From Apophysomyces variabilis (Eukaryota > Mucoromycota > Mucoromycetes > Mucorales > Mucoraceae): a stretch of DNA of 64,000 nucleotides. The stretch lies in the NCBI GenBank assembly GCA_002749535.1, contig MZZL01000137.1:456345-520344 (forward strand). Reading direction: 5' to 3'. Both the position numbers and the translations under genes were made by a program. The notes under the pieces are model-generated. The model saw only the letters and a list, made by a program, of their open reading frames with translations. It had not been told where the DNA came from and did not search any database. Shown here piece by piece: positions 1-9,219 of this stretch. Position 1 is the stretch's first letter. The number at the start of each line of letters is the position of its first letter.

Positions 1-874
1 AACCAAGTGCGGCCCTGTAGGTCGGTCAATATCTTCGGACAAAACACCGGAAGTACAAATAGGCGACCTCGTTTGTATCCATAAGCGCTCGCGTTATCTC
101 TATGTAAGCGAGAGAAGGTTATTTTGCGACGTTATTGACGCGACATTAACAGGGGGGAAATACATTGATGGGTCGTGTCCGTCTCCATCTAGCAGAGTTA
201 TTGCATAAGAAAGGTAGGCTAATTTTGTACATGATGCCTGCTCACACGTTTAAGGACTTTTGACATATGATAATGACTACAAATTCCTATGGATTGAGTC
301 CTTCCCTCTGTTCACTCCAGACGAGCAAGGTATCAGAACATGGCAATCGACACATCATCCTTTTACAGCTCCTTTTGATGATGATATCCACTTGCTTGCC
401 ACAAAGCCTGCTATGGTTCGGGGTCAACACTACGATCTTGTCTTGAATGGCATGGAGATAGGAGGTGGATCCATCCGTATCCATTCGCCCGTGATGCAGA
501 CATTCATATTAGAGAAGGTGTTACAGGTACGGACTTCAGACAAATATCCGTATTTTGTTAATAACATGATTCCTTAAGCTGGAAAAACATGAGTATAGCC
601 GGTTCGATCATCTGATTGATGCGTTAGGCGGAGGATGCCCGCCACACGGAGGGATTGCATTAGGTAAATTTACACGAATTTGGATGCAGTATAACTAATA
701 ATTTGAACAGGATTTGATCGCTTAATGGCCATCTTATGTGAATCCTCGTCGATTCGTGATGTGATTGCTTTTCCAAAGGCTGCTGGCGGCAAGGATTTTG
801 TTGTGAACAGCCCTTCTGAAGTTTTGCCTGCGCAGCTAAACGAATACGGTTTGAAACTATCCGATGAAAATTAG
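1..874 (+). CDS. MSD1: Aspartyl-tRNA synthetase, mitochondrial type (3' end of gene; 5' end outside window)
   Basis: This class II synthetase charges tRNA-Asp for mitochondrial translation. Only the C-terminal part of the catalytic domain is in the window. The readable exons are about 63-103, 152-219, 267-570 and 711-874. They give GDLVCIHKR, then MGRVRLHLAELL, then FLWIESFPLF, then HYDLVLNGMEIGGGSIRIH (motif 3 region), then PPHGGIALG and IRDVIAFPKA. The HHPFTAP and GGGSIRIH blocks and the PPHGGIALGFDRL motif are those of bacterial/mitochondrial AspRS, not the cytosolic type. The stop is TAG at 872-874. Introns are short (about 46-50 bases), and the first donor near 17-21 is uncertain. The next gene, Sho1, lies 1.75 kb downstream on the same strand. 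Confidence 0.93.
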
Positions 875-2624
875 AATACCTGCAGCTTAGACTACGGAAA
901 AAGTCCATTAATAGAGCGGCATGGCAATATTGGATGCAGTTGAATTTTCCTTGTACACATACCTTGCATAATAGTTTTGTTTTTCCTTAGGTTAGGTTAA
1001 ATGCTGTATGTCGACAGAAACTACAGGATTCGTTTTTTCTCTTATGGCAGAGTTTGTTTTGACTTGTGCATCGCCTTTTTTCGGATAATCCTCGTTGGCC
1101 TACGTTGTGAAAAAGCTTGCCAAAACTGATTCATTTGAACTAACTACTGAAAATCCAAATTACACATTCTTACTTTACATGTTCTATTCATTGTATTAAT
1201 TCCATCCATACTATACTTTGTGCGCAGAAGATGGTCCGCAATGTATAGTATTGCTTGTCTGTCTTCATGATCTTATCCTTATCTAACAACTACCTATTTC
1301 TTAGCGGGAAATTCTTGAGGTGCTTAATAATGGCCCTAGTTTCGAGGTCTATATCTACATACTATCCTGCTGTTTGGCCTAAGGCGTAATAACATAACTA
1401 GTACTGTACTCCCTTTCGCCTTTGTTACTAGCATCTTCTCTTGTGTCATTGGTAAAGGATGCACGTTGACAAAATGCACCAATCGTTAAAAGGTAACACA
1501 ATCACGGCCTTTGCCCGCTTTGTGCGATCTTACTTAACCCTTGGGTGGACTGAGGAAGGACAGTGTTACAAATTGCGACATCTGCACGAGTGAAACCTCC
1601 ATGTATGGCAAAATAATTGGTATAGTGAATAGTGTCAAAGGAACAATAGACCGCCTAGAAAATAAGGAGTCAACATAGCGAAACTGAAACTTCGTATGTT
1701 GAAGCAAAAAAAAAGCGCACTATCCAATATTTAGGCGGTTATGCAACTGGGAGTGCCCTTATATTATAGGCTATTTAAAGTCTGAAAAGCTTACTCCATA
1801 TGGTCTAAACAGTTCACTCAACTAAGCATGCAGTTATCTTTACATAAGAGTTAAGCAAACCAAGCAGTACACATCAGGTTTTTGGGGAGAACTTATGTTA
1901 CGGTCGTCTTGCCAGTGAACTGGAAGCAAGCAATGTTGATCTTAACAAAGAACGTTTTTCTCTATTTTGCGATTATACGTGCACATGTATTGAGCAAATG
2001 TGTGACAAACGGCGTCACTAGTTGTAGCATCGATGCAGATCATTTTGGTTTAGAACGAAAATGTGGCTGTGTACTATAGAAAGAAAAACAAACGAAAGAT
2101 TGGTGAAAAGCGATGTTTTATTGTTGCTTGTTAGTGTGTGGAATCCGGCAAAAGGCGAAATGTTTAGTTTAGTTCATGTCAGCATTATCTGATCCATATG
2201 CCAGTCTGCAATAACAAGGCAAGATCTAACCTTGGCACATTAGCATCATCCGGTTTGTTCTACCATCCAAAACAAGATACGTTGGTATTGCATTTATTTA
2301 ACGGTGCAAAACTGATTTTGTTGGTAAGATATCTTTTTAAGCTGAGAAACACGAGAGGTGTGTAAGATCTTGGTCTCTATCAATACAGAGCTTTGATAGA
2401 GGCAAGTAGCATTGGATCACTCTAATTCATTCTCCGAATGACCAGTTCTTTTGGCTGTGCAATAGACCCAATTTGGTGTGGTGCAGTGTTTCCCCCGCCC
2501 ACGCTTTATTTTTGCCAGTCTCCCGAACTCAAGTGAAATTTGGTGTGTTTGATTTTCACCTCTTCTTCTTCTTCTTCTTCTTTTTCTTTTTCTTCTTCAT
2601 CTTCTCTTTCCTTTTCCGTACATA
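875..2624. other. Intergenic, nothing recognised
   Basis: This 1.75-kb stretch separates the AspRS stop from the Sho1 start. It is AT-rich, with only short open frames. The longest is 65 codons at 1882-2079, and it has no recognisable motif. The last 60 bases before the Sho1 start are a TTC-rich pyrimidine tract (about 2559-2615), likely Sho1 promoter or 5' UTR. I see no tRNA, repeat or transposon signature. Confidence 0.5.
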
Positions 2625-3638
2625 ATGATATCTTTTCAAAGACTGACGGAAAATCTCATTATACTTGTCAGCGTCTCACTGGCTTCAGTAAGTATGCCGA
2701 TGAGAATAAAGAACAAACAATAACCATGATATCATGCGTTACTCTTTAGGCAGCATGGGTTATATCATTTGGTGCCTTATGCGCCATGAAGTACTTCCAA
2801 AATGTGGCGTGGTGGATAATTGTGTACGAACTGCTTCTGCTTCTTGGCATTGCGTTTAGTATTCTGTACGATGTATTTTTACAATACCGACTAGTGGTAA
2901 AGTTGTACAAACAAAGCACTGATTATCCGACTGCTCTTCATCTGACTTCTTAAAAATAGATCCTGACTTTCTTAGCCGTCAGCATCTCTTTATTGACGAA
3001 ACAGATCGAACGCGGTCTGCCTGGTTCCTATATAGATGGCATAGTTTACTATTACCGAGGTGCTTCAGGCGCTTATAGCGCAGGCTATATCATCCTAATA
3101 ATCATCCAAGTAAGAGAAAAAGAAATCATTTGAAATGGGTCAATTCACCATAGAAAAGTTCGGCTGGGTGTTCCTATTCGGTAGTGAACCAGAAAGTTAT
3201 TTGGGTCAATTGTTTTATCGACATCCACGTAACGCAGTCCGACAACATCCGGAACACACAACTGTCGAAATGACAACAGATAAGACGATATTGCCTACAG
3301 TAACTCGAGAAGAACCTGTCCCCCCGACAGCGTCGCATCCACCAACACCTAACGTTGCAGCCATGTCCAGCAGTAATCCAATAGAATACAAGGAAAAAGT
3401 CCAGGCGTTGCATCCATGTACGTAACACTGCATTCCCATTCTTCAAAGTACCTTTTTTTTTTTAATTTACATCGACATAGACCAAGCAAACCCTGAAGAC
3501 CCGAATGAACTAAGCTTTGAAAAGGGCGAGACACTGGAAATAGTGGATCGGAAAGGAAACTGGTGGCAGGCGCGTAAGCAGGATGGTTCAGTGGGTATCA
3601 TCCCCAGCAATTATTTTAAAGCTTATCCAGATGATTAA
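2625..3638 (+). CDS. SHO1: Sho1-type osmosensor: four membrane helices and a C-terminal SH3 domain
   Basis: This plasma-membrane adaptor feeds osmotic and polarity signals to the HOG MAP kinase cascade by binding the MAPKK Pbs2 through its SH3 domain. Five exons (2625-2687, 2750-2896, 2960-3109, 3159-3417, 3481-3638) join in phase to about 258 residues. Helices can be read at roughly residues 8-30 ([14 protein letters not shown]), 38-60, 70-90 and 105-125. A short proline/threonine-rich linker follows. The SH3 domain (about 200-255) reads KVQALHPY, then [19 protein letters not shown] and [15 protein letters not shown] and the YDVFLQYRL turn match yeast Sho1 (WVIAIGG, FDLVDHYRI). The ATG at 2625 is chosen because it opens the frame just before helix 1. 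The protein is shorter than yeast Sho1 (367 aa), mainly in the linker. Confidence 0.93.
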
Positions 3639-4165
3639 ATTCGTTACATTGACGCTGCGATAAATAATGCGTCTATGTTGGATAAACCCACTGCCAAGAG
3701 TTCACAGTCTCGGTACATGCAGTTATTAGTCTTAGAGATAGATTTAAGAAAATCAACACAAGCCTACGCCCCTTATCTGCTATAAAGCGCCTGCAGAATC
3801 AATTGACCCACTTTCTTTCAGTGAAAATACAATAATATACCAAAGAATAATAATGCGATAACATATTGGAAAAGGGACTTAAACTTAGCATGTCTGTTAC
3901 TTCTTTCACACGCTGCAGGGAGTTAACGCATGAATGCATAGCACTTCCCAGATTTAAACTGTCAACGATTGAATTTCCAACGATCATAATGGGACTATAG
4001 CACGGGTCACTCCAAAGGCTATGTGTTGCTTAACTAGTTGTAGAAATTTACAACAGTTACTGTGTGCTAAAGTCTTATATTCAGTAGCACTAAGGGGAAA
4101 ATGGGGGAGACTAACTACAATTCGGCAGATCTTGAAATAAGATCGCATGCTGACAATACTGGAAA
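3639..4165. other. Intergenic, nothing recognised
   Basis: This is a 0.5-kb AT-rich spacer between the Sho1 stop and uncertain minus-strand exons. Short ORFs on both strands have no family resemblance. Confidence 0.5.
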
Positions 4166-5190
4166 TTAAGCGCTCATCATAGATCTTGCTTTGAACAGAT
4201 AATCGAGCAAGTCTGCACTGGCGGTGTCAGTAGCACCCTCTGAAATCCGAAGACTCCGACTGGGTCTGTTGTCATCTAATGGTAATAGGATGTCAGGTTG
4301 AAAAACGAAACTGGGTGAATGCAAAATAGCTGAATTGCGTGTCCCTGTCCTTTCCACTATCCTCATACAGTGAAGCATATCGCTATTTTCCTTGATACAT
4401 GAATCATCTATTTCACTTTGCATAAGCTATGTTAATCATGAGTTAATGGTGGATATTTACCTTGCGCAAAGTAGAGAATCAATCCTTGAATGGATGATGC
4501 TGCCATGAATATATTTACTGAAGGCAAACGGGGAGGTCTTCTTTTCTTGAGGGAATACATCTTGGTTAAAGAGAGTTAAGGTGATGGGAAAAGAAGGGAC
4601 GACATTTATGCTATATCTGAAACCAAAAAAAAAAAAAAAAAAAAAAAAAAANNNNNNNNNNNNNNNNNNNNNNNNNNNNNNNNNNNNNNNNNNNNNNNNN
4701 NNNNNNNNNNNNNNNNNNNNAAAAAAAAAAAAAAAAAAAAAAAAAAAGACAACTCATTGTCCTGATCTCCCCCATTTTTTTGAACAGATAACCATATCTA
4801 AAAGATATGTTGCTATTATGTAAAAAATAGTTTTGTGACACACGCAATGTGGTCTTTTTAGGCCTTTATGATTGTTCTGCTTTTTATAATAGACCAACCT
4901 TTGGCTTGCTTGCTTCGCAGCGCACCAATGCTTCATAAAGAAGATATTGATCAAAAACAAAATCCTAAATCTGAGACTCGATCACCATAAAACAGACTAC
5001 CAAAGAGTGTCACACCATTACACATCATTCCATAACTATAGCAAAAGAAAAAAATGCACAACATTACCTTTGTATATTTACCTATGAACAACGACTAAAC
5101 TATTGTCGAAGCTACTTACGCAGCTTCGCCCGTCTTGGGCATGGAAACCTATTCCCTTTGCATAAAGAGACTCTTGCAAGCGCAACATAC
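4166..5190 (-). other. Possible minus-strand multi-exon gene interrupted by an assembly gap (unrecognised)
   Basis: Three stretches read like exons on the minus strand. At about 5115-5190 an exon is bounded by a TATAG acceptor and a GTAAGT donor. At about 4965-5025, after a pyrimidine/TATAG acceptor, a hydrophobic segment reads YGMMCNGVTLFGSLFYGD. At 4450-4570 a segment contains NIFMAASSIQGLILYFAQ. This last can splice in phase (donor GTAAAT, acceptor AAATAG) to a polar C-terminal exon at 4166-4410 ending KARSMMSA. The two hydrophobic segments would suit membrane helices. The SSIQGL pattern loosely recalls helix 7 of fungal Git3-like receptors, but that is speculation. The gap at 4652-4720 falls between the exons, so the reading cannot be completed. 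Confidence 0.25.
4625..4747. repeat. Poly-A tract with 69 unknown bases (assembly gap)
   Basis: A run of A (about 27 bases from 4625) enters a block of N at 4652-4720. It is followed by another A run of about 27 bases to 4747. Homopolymer on both sides in the same orientation suggests one long A tract that assembly or sequencing could not cross. It could also be the poly(A) end of a retroposed sequence. Confidence 0.9.
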
Positions 5191-5811
5191 AGCTGTCTAT
5201 AAAAAAGAAGGGCGGTTATGGCAGACATACTCATATCGTGAAAAGTGTACTGTTGTGCTATACTAATCGTTATTGCAGAAAGCAGCCCAGGCAGGAAACA
5301 GACGATGAACTAGAATGACTTTGTAATAGATATCCGTCTTATGTAGATAATTCGCGACCTGTATTTCAGGCAAATTTTTCCTACTTAGTCAGTTCACGTA
5401 ATCTAATGACTTAAATTGACAAAATACAACCGTTGTGCTACTCAGCAGGTATGTTCTTATCAACTCACGAATGGAGAGTACAACAGCAAGAGAGACCAAG
5501 AAAATGCGAGTGTACATGACACACTGTCCTTGCCTATTCTATAATTTGAGTCATTTTTCATGGCGCCCAAAGAGGATGAAAAAAATTCTCAGGCGGAGGT
5601 TCAATTCCCACGTTTGTTGTTAAAAGGTAAAACAGGTATTTTAATCAGACAATGGGGTTGAATAACGTTTATACAATCGGTAAATCTACGCACGGCGAGA
5701 TGTTGTGTAGGTTAAGGTAGGGGTAGATGCGGCAAAAAATTATACATGTTCGCGGAATTATTGATAAATATCTAGTAGGTGGAATAATCGTAGAGGTAAA
5801 TAAGGCATTGA
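5191..5811. other. Intergenic, nothing firmly recognised
   Basis: This is an AT-rich spacer. A 22-codon plus-strand ORF near 5561-5626 (MAPKEDEKNSQAEV...) ends at a possible GTAAAA donor, but no in-phase continuation was found. I do not call it a gene. Confidence 0.4.
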
Positions 5812-6018
5812 TCAACAAGCCATTCGAGAGGCGTAGTATTGTTCAGATTCATCAATGAATTCAGGAAATGATACGTATGTCTTCTCAAACAAAGAGAGAT
5901 TGGCATTGTTCTTTTCCATAGTCGTTAAGGACGTTGATTGTGACGATGGTTGCTTCTCAAAAGGCTGTACGAGCGTCTGAACGAGTTGAGCAATAAGATC
6001 GCGAAACTGCAGCTGCAT
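5812..6018 (-). CDS. Small hypothetical ORF, 68 aa
   Basis: This is a single open frame on the minus strand from an ATG at 6016-6018 to a TGA at 5812-5814. The product is helical and polar: MQLQFRDLIAQLVQTL, then a Gln/Ser/Thr-rich middle, then FPEFIDESEQYYASRMAC. I do not recognise the family. In its favour are an amphipathic N-terminal helix, a consensus CRE site about 70 bases upstream and TATA-like sequence beyond it. Against it are its short length and the lack of a spliced extension. It could be a real small subunit-type protein or chance. Confidence 0.3.
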   Translation of the reverse strand: MQLQFRDLIAQLVQTLVQPFEKQPSSQSTSLTTMEKNNANLSLFEKTYVSFPEFIDESEQYYASRMAC

Positions 6019-6088
6019 CGTTGGTTTGAAAAAGAACAAAGAGAGGTCCGTTTTCTCACTTTTCGCTTTTAAAATATTGTATGGAAAG

Positions 6089-6096
6089 TGACGTCA
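6089..6096. promoter_or_regulatory. Perfect CRE/ATF palindrome TGACGTCA
   Basis: The 8-base palindrome TGACGTCA is the consensus site for CREB/ATF-type bZIP factors such as Atf1 and Sko1. It lies about 70 bases upstream of the small minus-strand ORF at 5812-6018. A TATATATA stretch sits at about 6107-6114. Function is inferred from motif identity only. Confidence 0.4.
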
Positions 6097-7435
6097 AAGA
6101 TGAAGATATATATAGAGAATTGTCCGAAATAAGCGTTGTCCCCTCTTCGCTTTGAAACCTTACTAAAAGGTTGCACAACTACCCCAGCACTCTCCACCAT
6201 TGAGAACTACTATCCAAGTCCTTCTATCTATTATGACATTGATCGGTTGATATAGTACTACCAACCCCAAGTTTGCTGTTTGTAATTTCTTTAGTCAGTA
6301 GAGGGTCCCAAACTAAGATTGAATCGCCATTTAACCTTTTACATGTGCTCGGATCGTTCTGGCCCTAAATAAATCAATACCTCCGCTAATGAATAAGTGC
6401 TCTCATTCCATAAACAGCTTGAAGCTGTTGGGTAACAAACCTATAACTACCAATGCCGTAAGTGCTAATTTATTATTTGCTTATTTCACATCTTAAACGG
6501 TCTATCGGATCTTCACGGACCTATCAAGCAAGTCCATGTGAACGTTGTGTATGGAATTATAGCAGGAACCTCCCTTTTTGTGTAGCCGTACACGCCTCAC
6601 CGGCTAAACAGTAGTATGAAACCCGAGCCAACTTTAAAAGTTCATTGGGCAAAGATCGGTCCAGCTCCGTTCAAGGTTCAACTTGTCCCTACAAAGTGAC
6701 ACAAACTGCCTAAAAACGGTCAGCAAGCTTATACCTATCCCATCAAAAGCTGCCAATTTCAAAATTATCTAATAGGCGACAACTTACGTTGTATAGTATT
6801 TCCGAAAAATACATTTATTTTTGCGTGCTGAGAGTGACAAATTCCCCGCCAGTATGTTGCCGTAAGAGAATGCTCAAGGCTTAAAAAAAGCGATGCTTTT
6901 TTAATATGCAAAGTTCAAATCTTGGTCAAGTCTAAGATAATAATAGGATAACGTAGGGTTGTTGCTTTACTGACGATATCCATTCGATGGAGCAGAACGA
7001 GAAAAACAGATGGGTTGAGCACTGCTGCTCTACTTTCGCAACCTACATTGGCTGAGGAAGATGTCCGCGTTGGTTAACCTATACATAAGCTGGTCGATGA
7101 TAAGGAATATTTGAGTGAGAATATCCGCTTTTTATTCCATTTCCTATTTCTGTTCGTATGAATGGATTCTTGCGCTATAGACTGTCAATCTATGCAAATG
7201 GATGTTTGTATTATAAGTACCGTGCTGATGACCCATCAATAAAAGCTACAAGTGCATGCGTATGCTTTTGCCTTGATAGATGGTTTCTTCCGTACAAGTG
7301 AGCCAGGTTTGGGTTGGCGTCGTATCTCTCTGTGCTTCACTCTTTTTACCTGATATCTTACACTGTATGAGCGATATTGTTTCCAGTGCCTATTAAGCGA
7401 GCAAATACATTTGTTGTCATTATCTGATCCAGACT
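6097..7435. other. Intergenic, nothing recognised
   Basis: This is 1.3 kb of AT-rich DNA with only short open frames, between the CRE site and the first copy of the dispersed repeat. I see no RNA gene, terminal repeats or protein motif. Confidence 0.5.
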
Positions 7436-7865
7436 ATCCCATGATGGTGTTGGATAAGATACCATGAAGATGTTTCAGACACGGTGTTTTATAAACGCAT
7501 GTGAAATTGTTGTCGCTTTCTTTTTCTTCTTTGGACTTCTTTACTCTTTTGCCAGGATTCCTCCCCCTTTCTGGTAAGTATATACGCTTCGCAATTGCAC
7601 TCTTTTCACCTAGACTCACTTTAAGTTGGACACTGTTCTCGTTGTTGATACGGTCGAGGTGCCTTCGCCCTGATGGCCCTCCCGCACCCACTTTTCTTCT
7701 TTTCTTTCGTCTCTCGCGCCAGCATGAGCACCAGCGCCTGCCAACGGAGTGCGTATGCTGTGGATTTGTATAAGGTGTCTGCAAGTACTTTAAATTTTAA
7801 TGAATGAACAATTGCATGCTGATAACATCTTTTTACATTTGTAACTCCTGGGGGCTTTTTCATTT
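7436..7865 (+). repeat. Dispersed direct repeat, copy 1 (decayed splice sites)
   Basis: About 430 bases here match 15957-16387 in the same orientation, by eye near 80% identical, with clear edges. Similarity starts at TCCCATGATGGTGTTGG and ends just after AACTCCTGGGGGC. Shared landmarks include AAACGCATGTGAAATTGTTG, a pyrimidine-rich tract, and an ATG at about 7722 opening MSTSACQRSAYAV. In copy 2 that short exon is followed by a GTAAGT donor and a CTGTAG acceptor. Here the equivalents read GCAAGT and TTGTAA, so splicing looks lost. The copy ends 14 bases before the ATG of the small gene at 7879 and may supply its promoter or 5' UTR. Confidence 0.8.
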
Positions 7866-7878
7866 GTTATCGATTTTC

Positions 7879-8406
7879 ATGGACGGCGGACACAAATACC
7901 GGCACCACGCTTACCACGGCAACAGCTTTACTGTAGAACAGGGTCGATTGAAGCATGATGGGACAATGAAGCGACGTCGGCGTAGGTCTGGACCAGTCCA
8001 AGAGCCTCACCTACTCAATAAGTAAGTGAGCTTATAGGAGTGTGTGTGTTGACTAGAAGGATGCCTGGATTCTTTCTCATATTATTACCTTTTTGTGGGG
8101 TTGTCTGTGTAGAGCCAAGACTGACAAGTGGAAAAGCTTGCTTTTGAATAATCCACCAGGATCCCATTACTTTGTATTGTTGATAGGACCTTTCGTGGCA
8201 AACACCACGGCCCGGCCAAGGCATTCCGCAAAGCAGTCAAGCAAGCCCAACAACAGCATCTTCTCCTTGCTGTGGATGCGAATGAACGCTTGGATCTCGA
8301 AGGTGCGCCCGACTTGTGGGACAAGGACCATCGTGGATGTTTATTTAGATCAAGAAGACCGATCATCGAAGTTGTACAGTGTGGTTGGCTGCACTACCTG
8401 CCGTAA
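7879..8406 (+). CDS. Hypothetical protein, about 120 aa, with a weak UAS-like segment
   Basis: Two exons (7879-8021 and 8187-8406) join in phase through GTAAGT and TTGATAG. The N-terminal half is rich in His, Gly and Arg (MDGGHKYRHHAYHGN, then MKRRRRRSG, a possible nuclear or nucleic-acid-binding basic patch). The C-terminal half reads KTFRGKHHGPAKAFRKAV, then QHLLLAVDANERLDL, DLWDKD, and ends VVQCGWLHYLP. The pattern FRG, then A-rich helix, then LLL, then DLW loosely recalls the thioredoxin-like UAS domain of Ubx5/UBXN7 proteins. The UBA and UBX domains of that family are absent, so this is a weak guess. The start is the first ATG of the open frame. The gene sits directly downstream of repeat copy 1. 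Confidence 0.5.
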
Positions 8407-9219
8407 ATTGTGACGAGATATCAATGCGTCGAGAAATATCCGATCCCGGGCCTTGTTTGCCTTCCTCGGATTTGTGCCCATTGTTTTCACATAATAGTAT
8501 GATGAAGATGATATCCCCTATGCTACTGGTCATAGCCATGGTCAAGATCTTCCACTCCCTCATCCGCGTAACAGAAATCTGTTGGACATATAAACCGCAA
8601 GTTGCACCACCTAATTTTCTTTCCTTTTTTTTAACCCTTCCCTTTCTATCATAGACTATGGAGTCCTTTATCTGTTTATGCAAAGTATCCTATTGAAACT
8701 GTTGTGACATCGTGAGTTACAGCAAGGTACACTGAAAAGGCAGTGATAAGAACCTCTTTTTACCATCAAGAGACAAATCTAAATGAGAGTCTATGTTCGA
8801 AATCACTAGCTATAAATGTTCTTAATGCTCGCGTATCGACTTGCGGAGCCAAATATTAGCGGATGGCATTTGATTTCCATGGGATTCATATGGGTTTTCC
8901 TCAATGTTTCGGTAAATACATTAGATGTTATTTATGTGAACAAATCTATCTGTCGATCCGTAATGTAATCAGCGTATATAATATTAGTTATTGCAATAAT
9001 GTGAGTTTTTTTTGCATGTTGTGTGTGCAAGGATCAGTCACTGTTCATATGTATACTTGAAAGAATCATGCTCACTAATCTATGCAACTCCTTTGCACGG
9101 TTGAAACTGTCTATAAACTTCATGAGACCAGAAAATCTTCAATTTCATTTCTTTCTTCGTTTGAATTATACAGTAGCAATAACAATGAACGGATATATTA
9201 TTAAGAATGCTGCAGTTCG
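8407..9219. other. Intergenic, nothing recognised
   Basis: This is 0.8 kb between the small plus-strand gene and the 3' end of the minus-strand sugar transporter. ORFs of up to 106 codons on both strands between 8363 and 8683 overlap each other and show no motif. Confidence 0.5.

Noticed and set aside
5591..5612. GGTTCAATTCCC resembling a tRNA T-arm
   Set aside because: The upstream 60 bases do not fold into D and anticodon arms.
6081..6155. 24-codon plus-strand ORF MESDVKDEDIYREL...
   Set aside because: Too short, no in-phase continuation across plausible splice sites, and no recognised motif.
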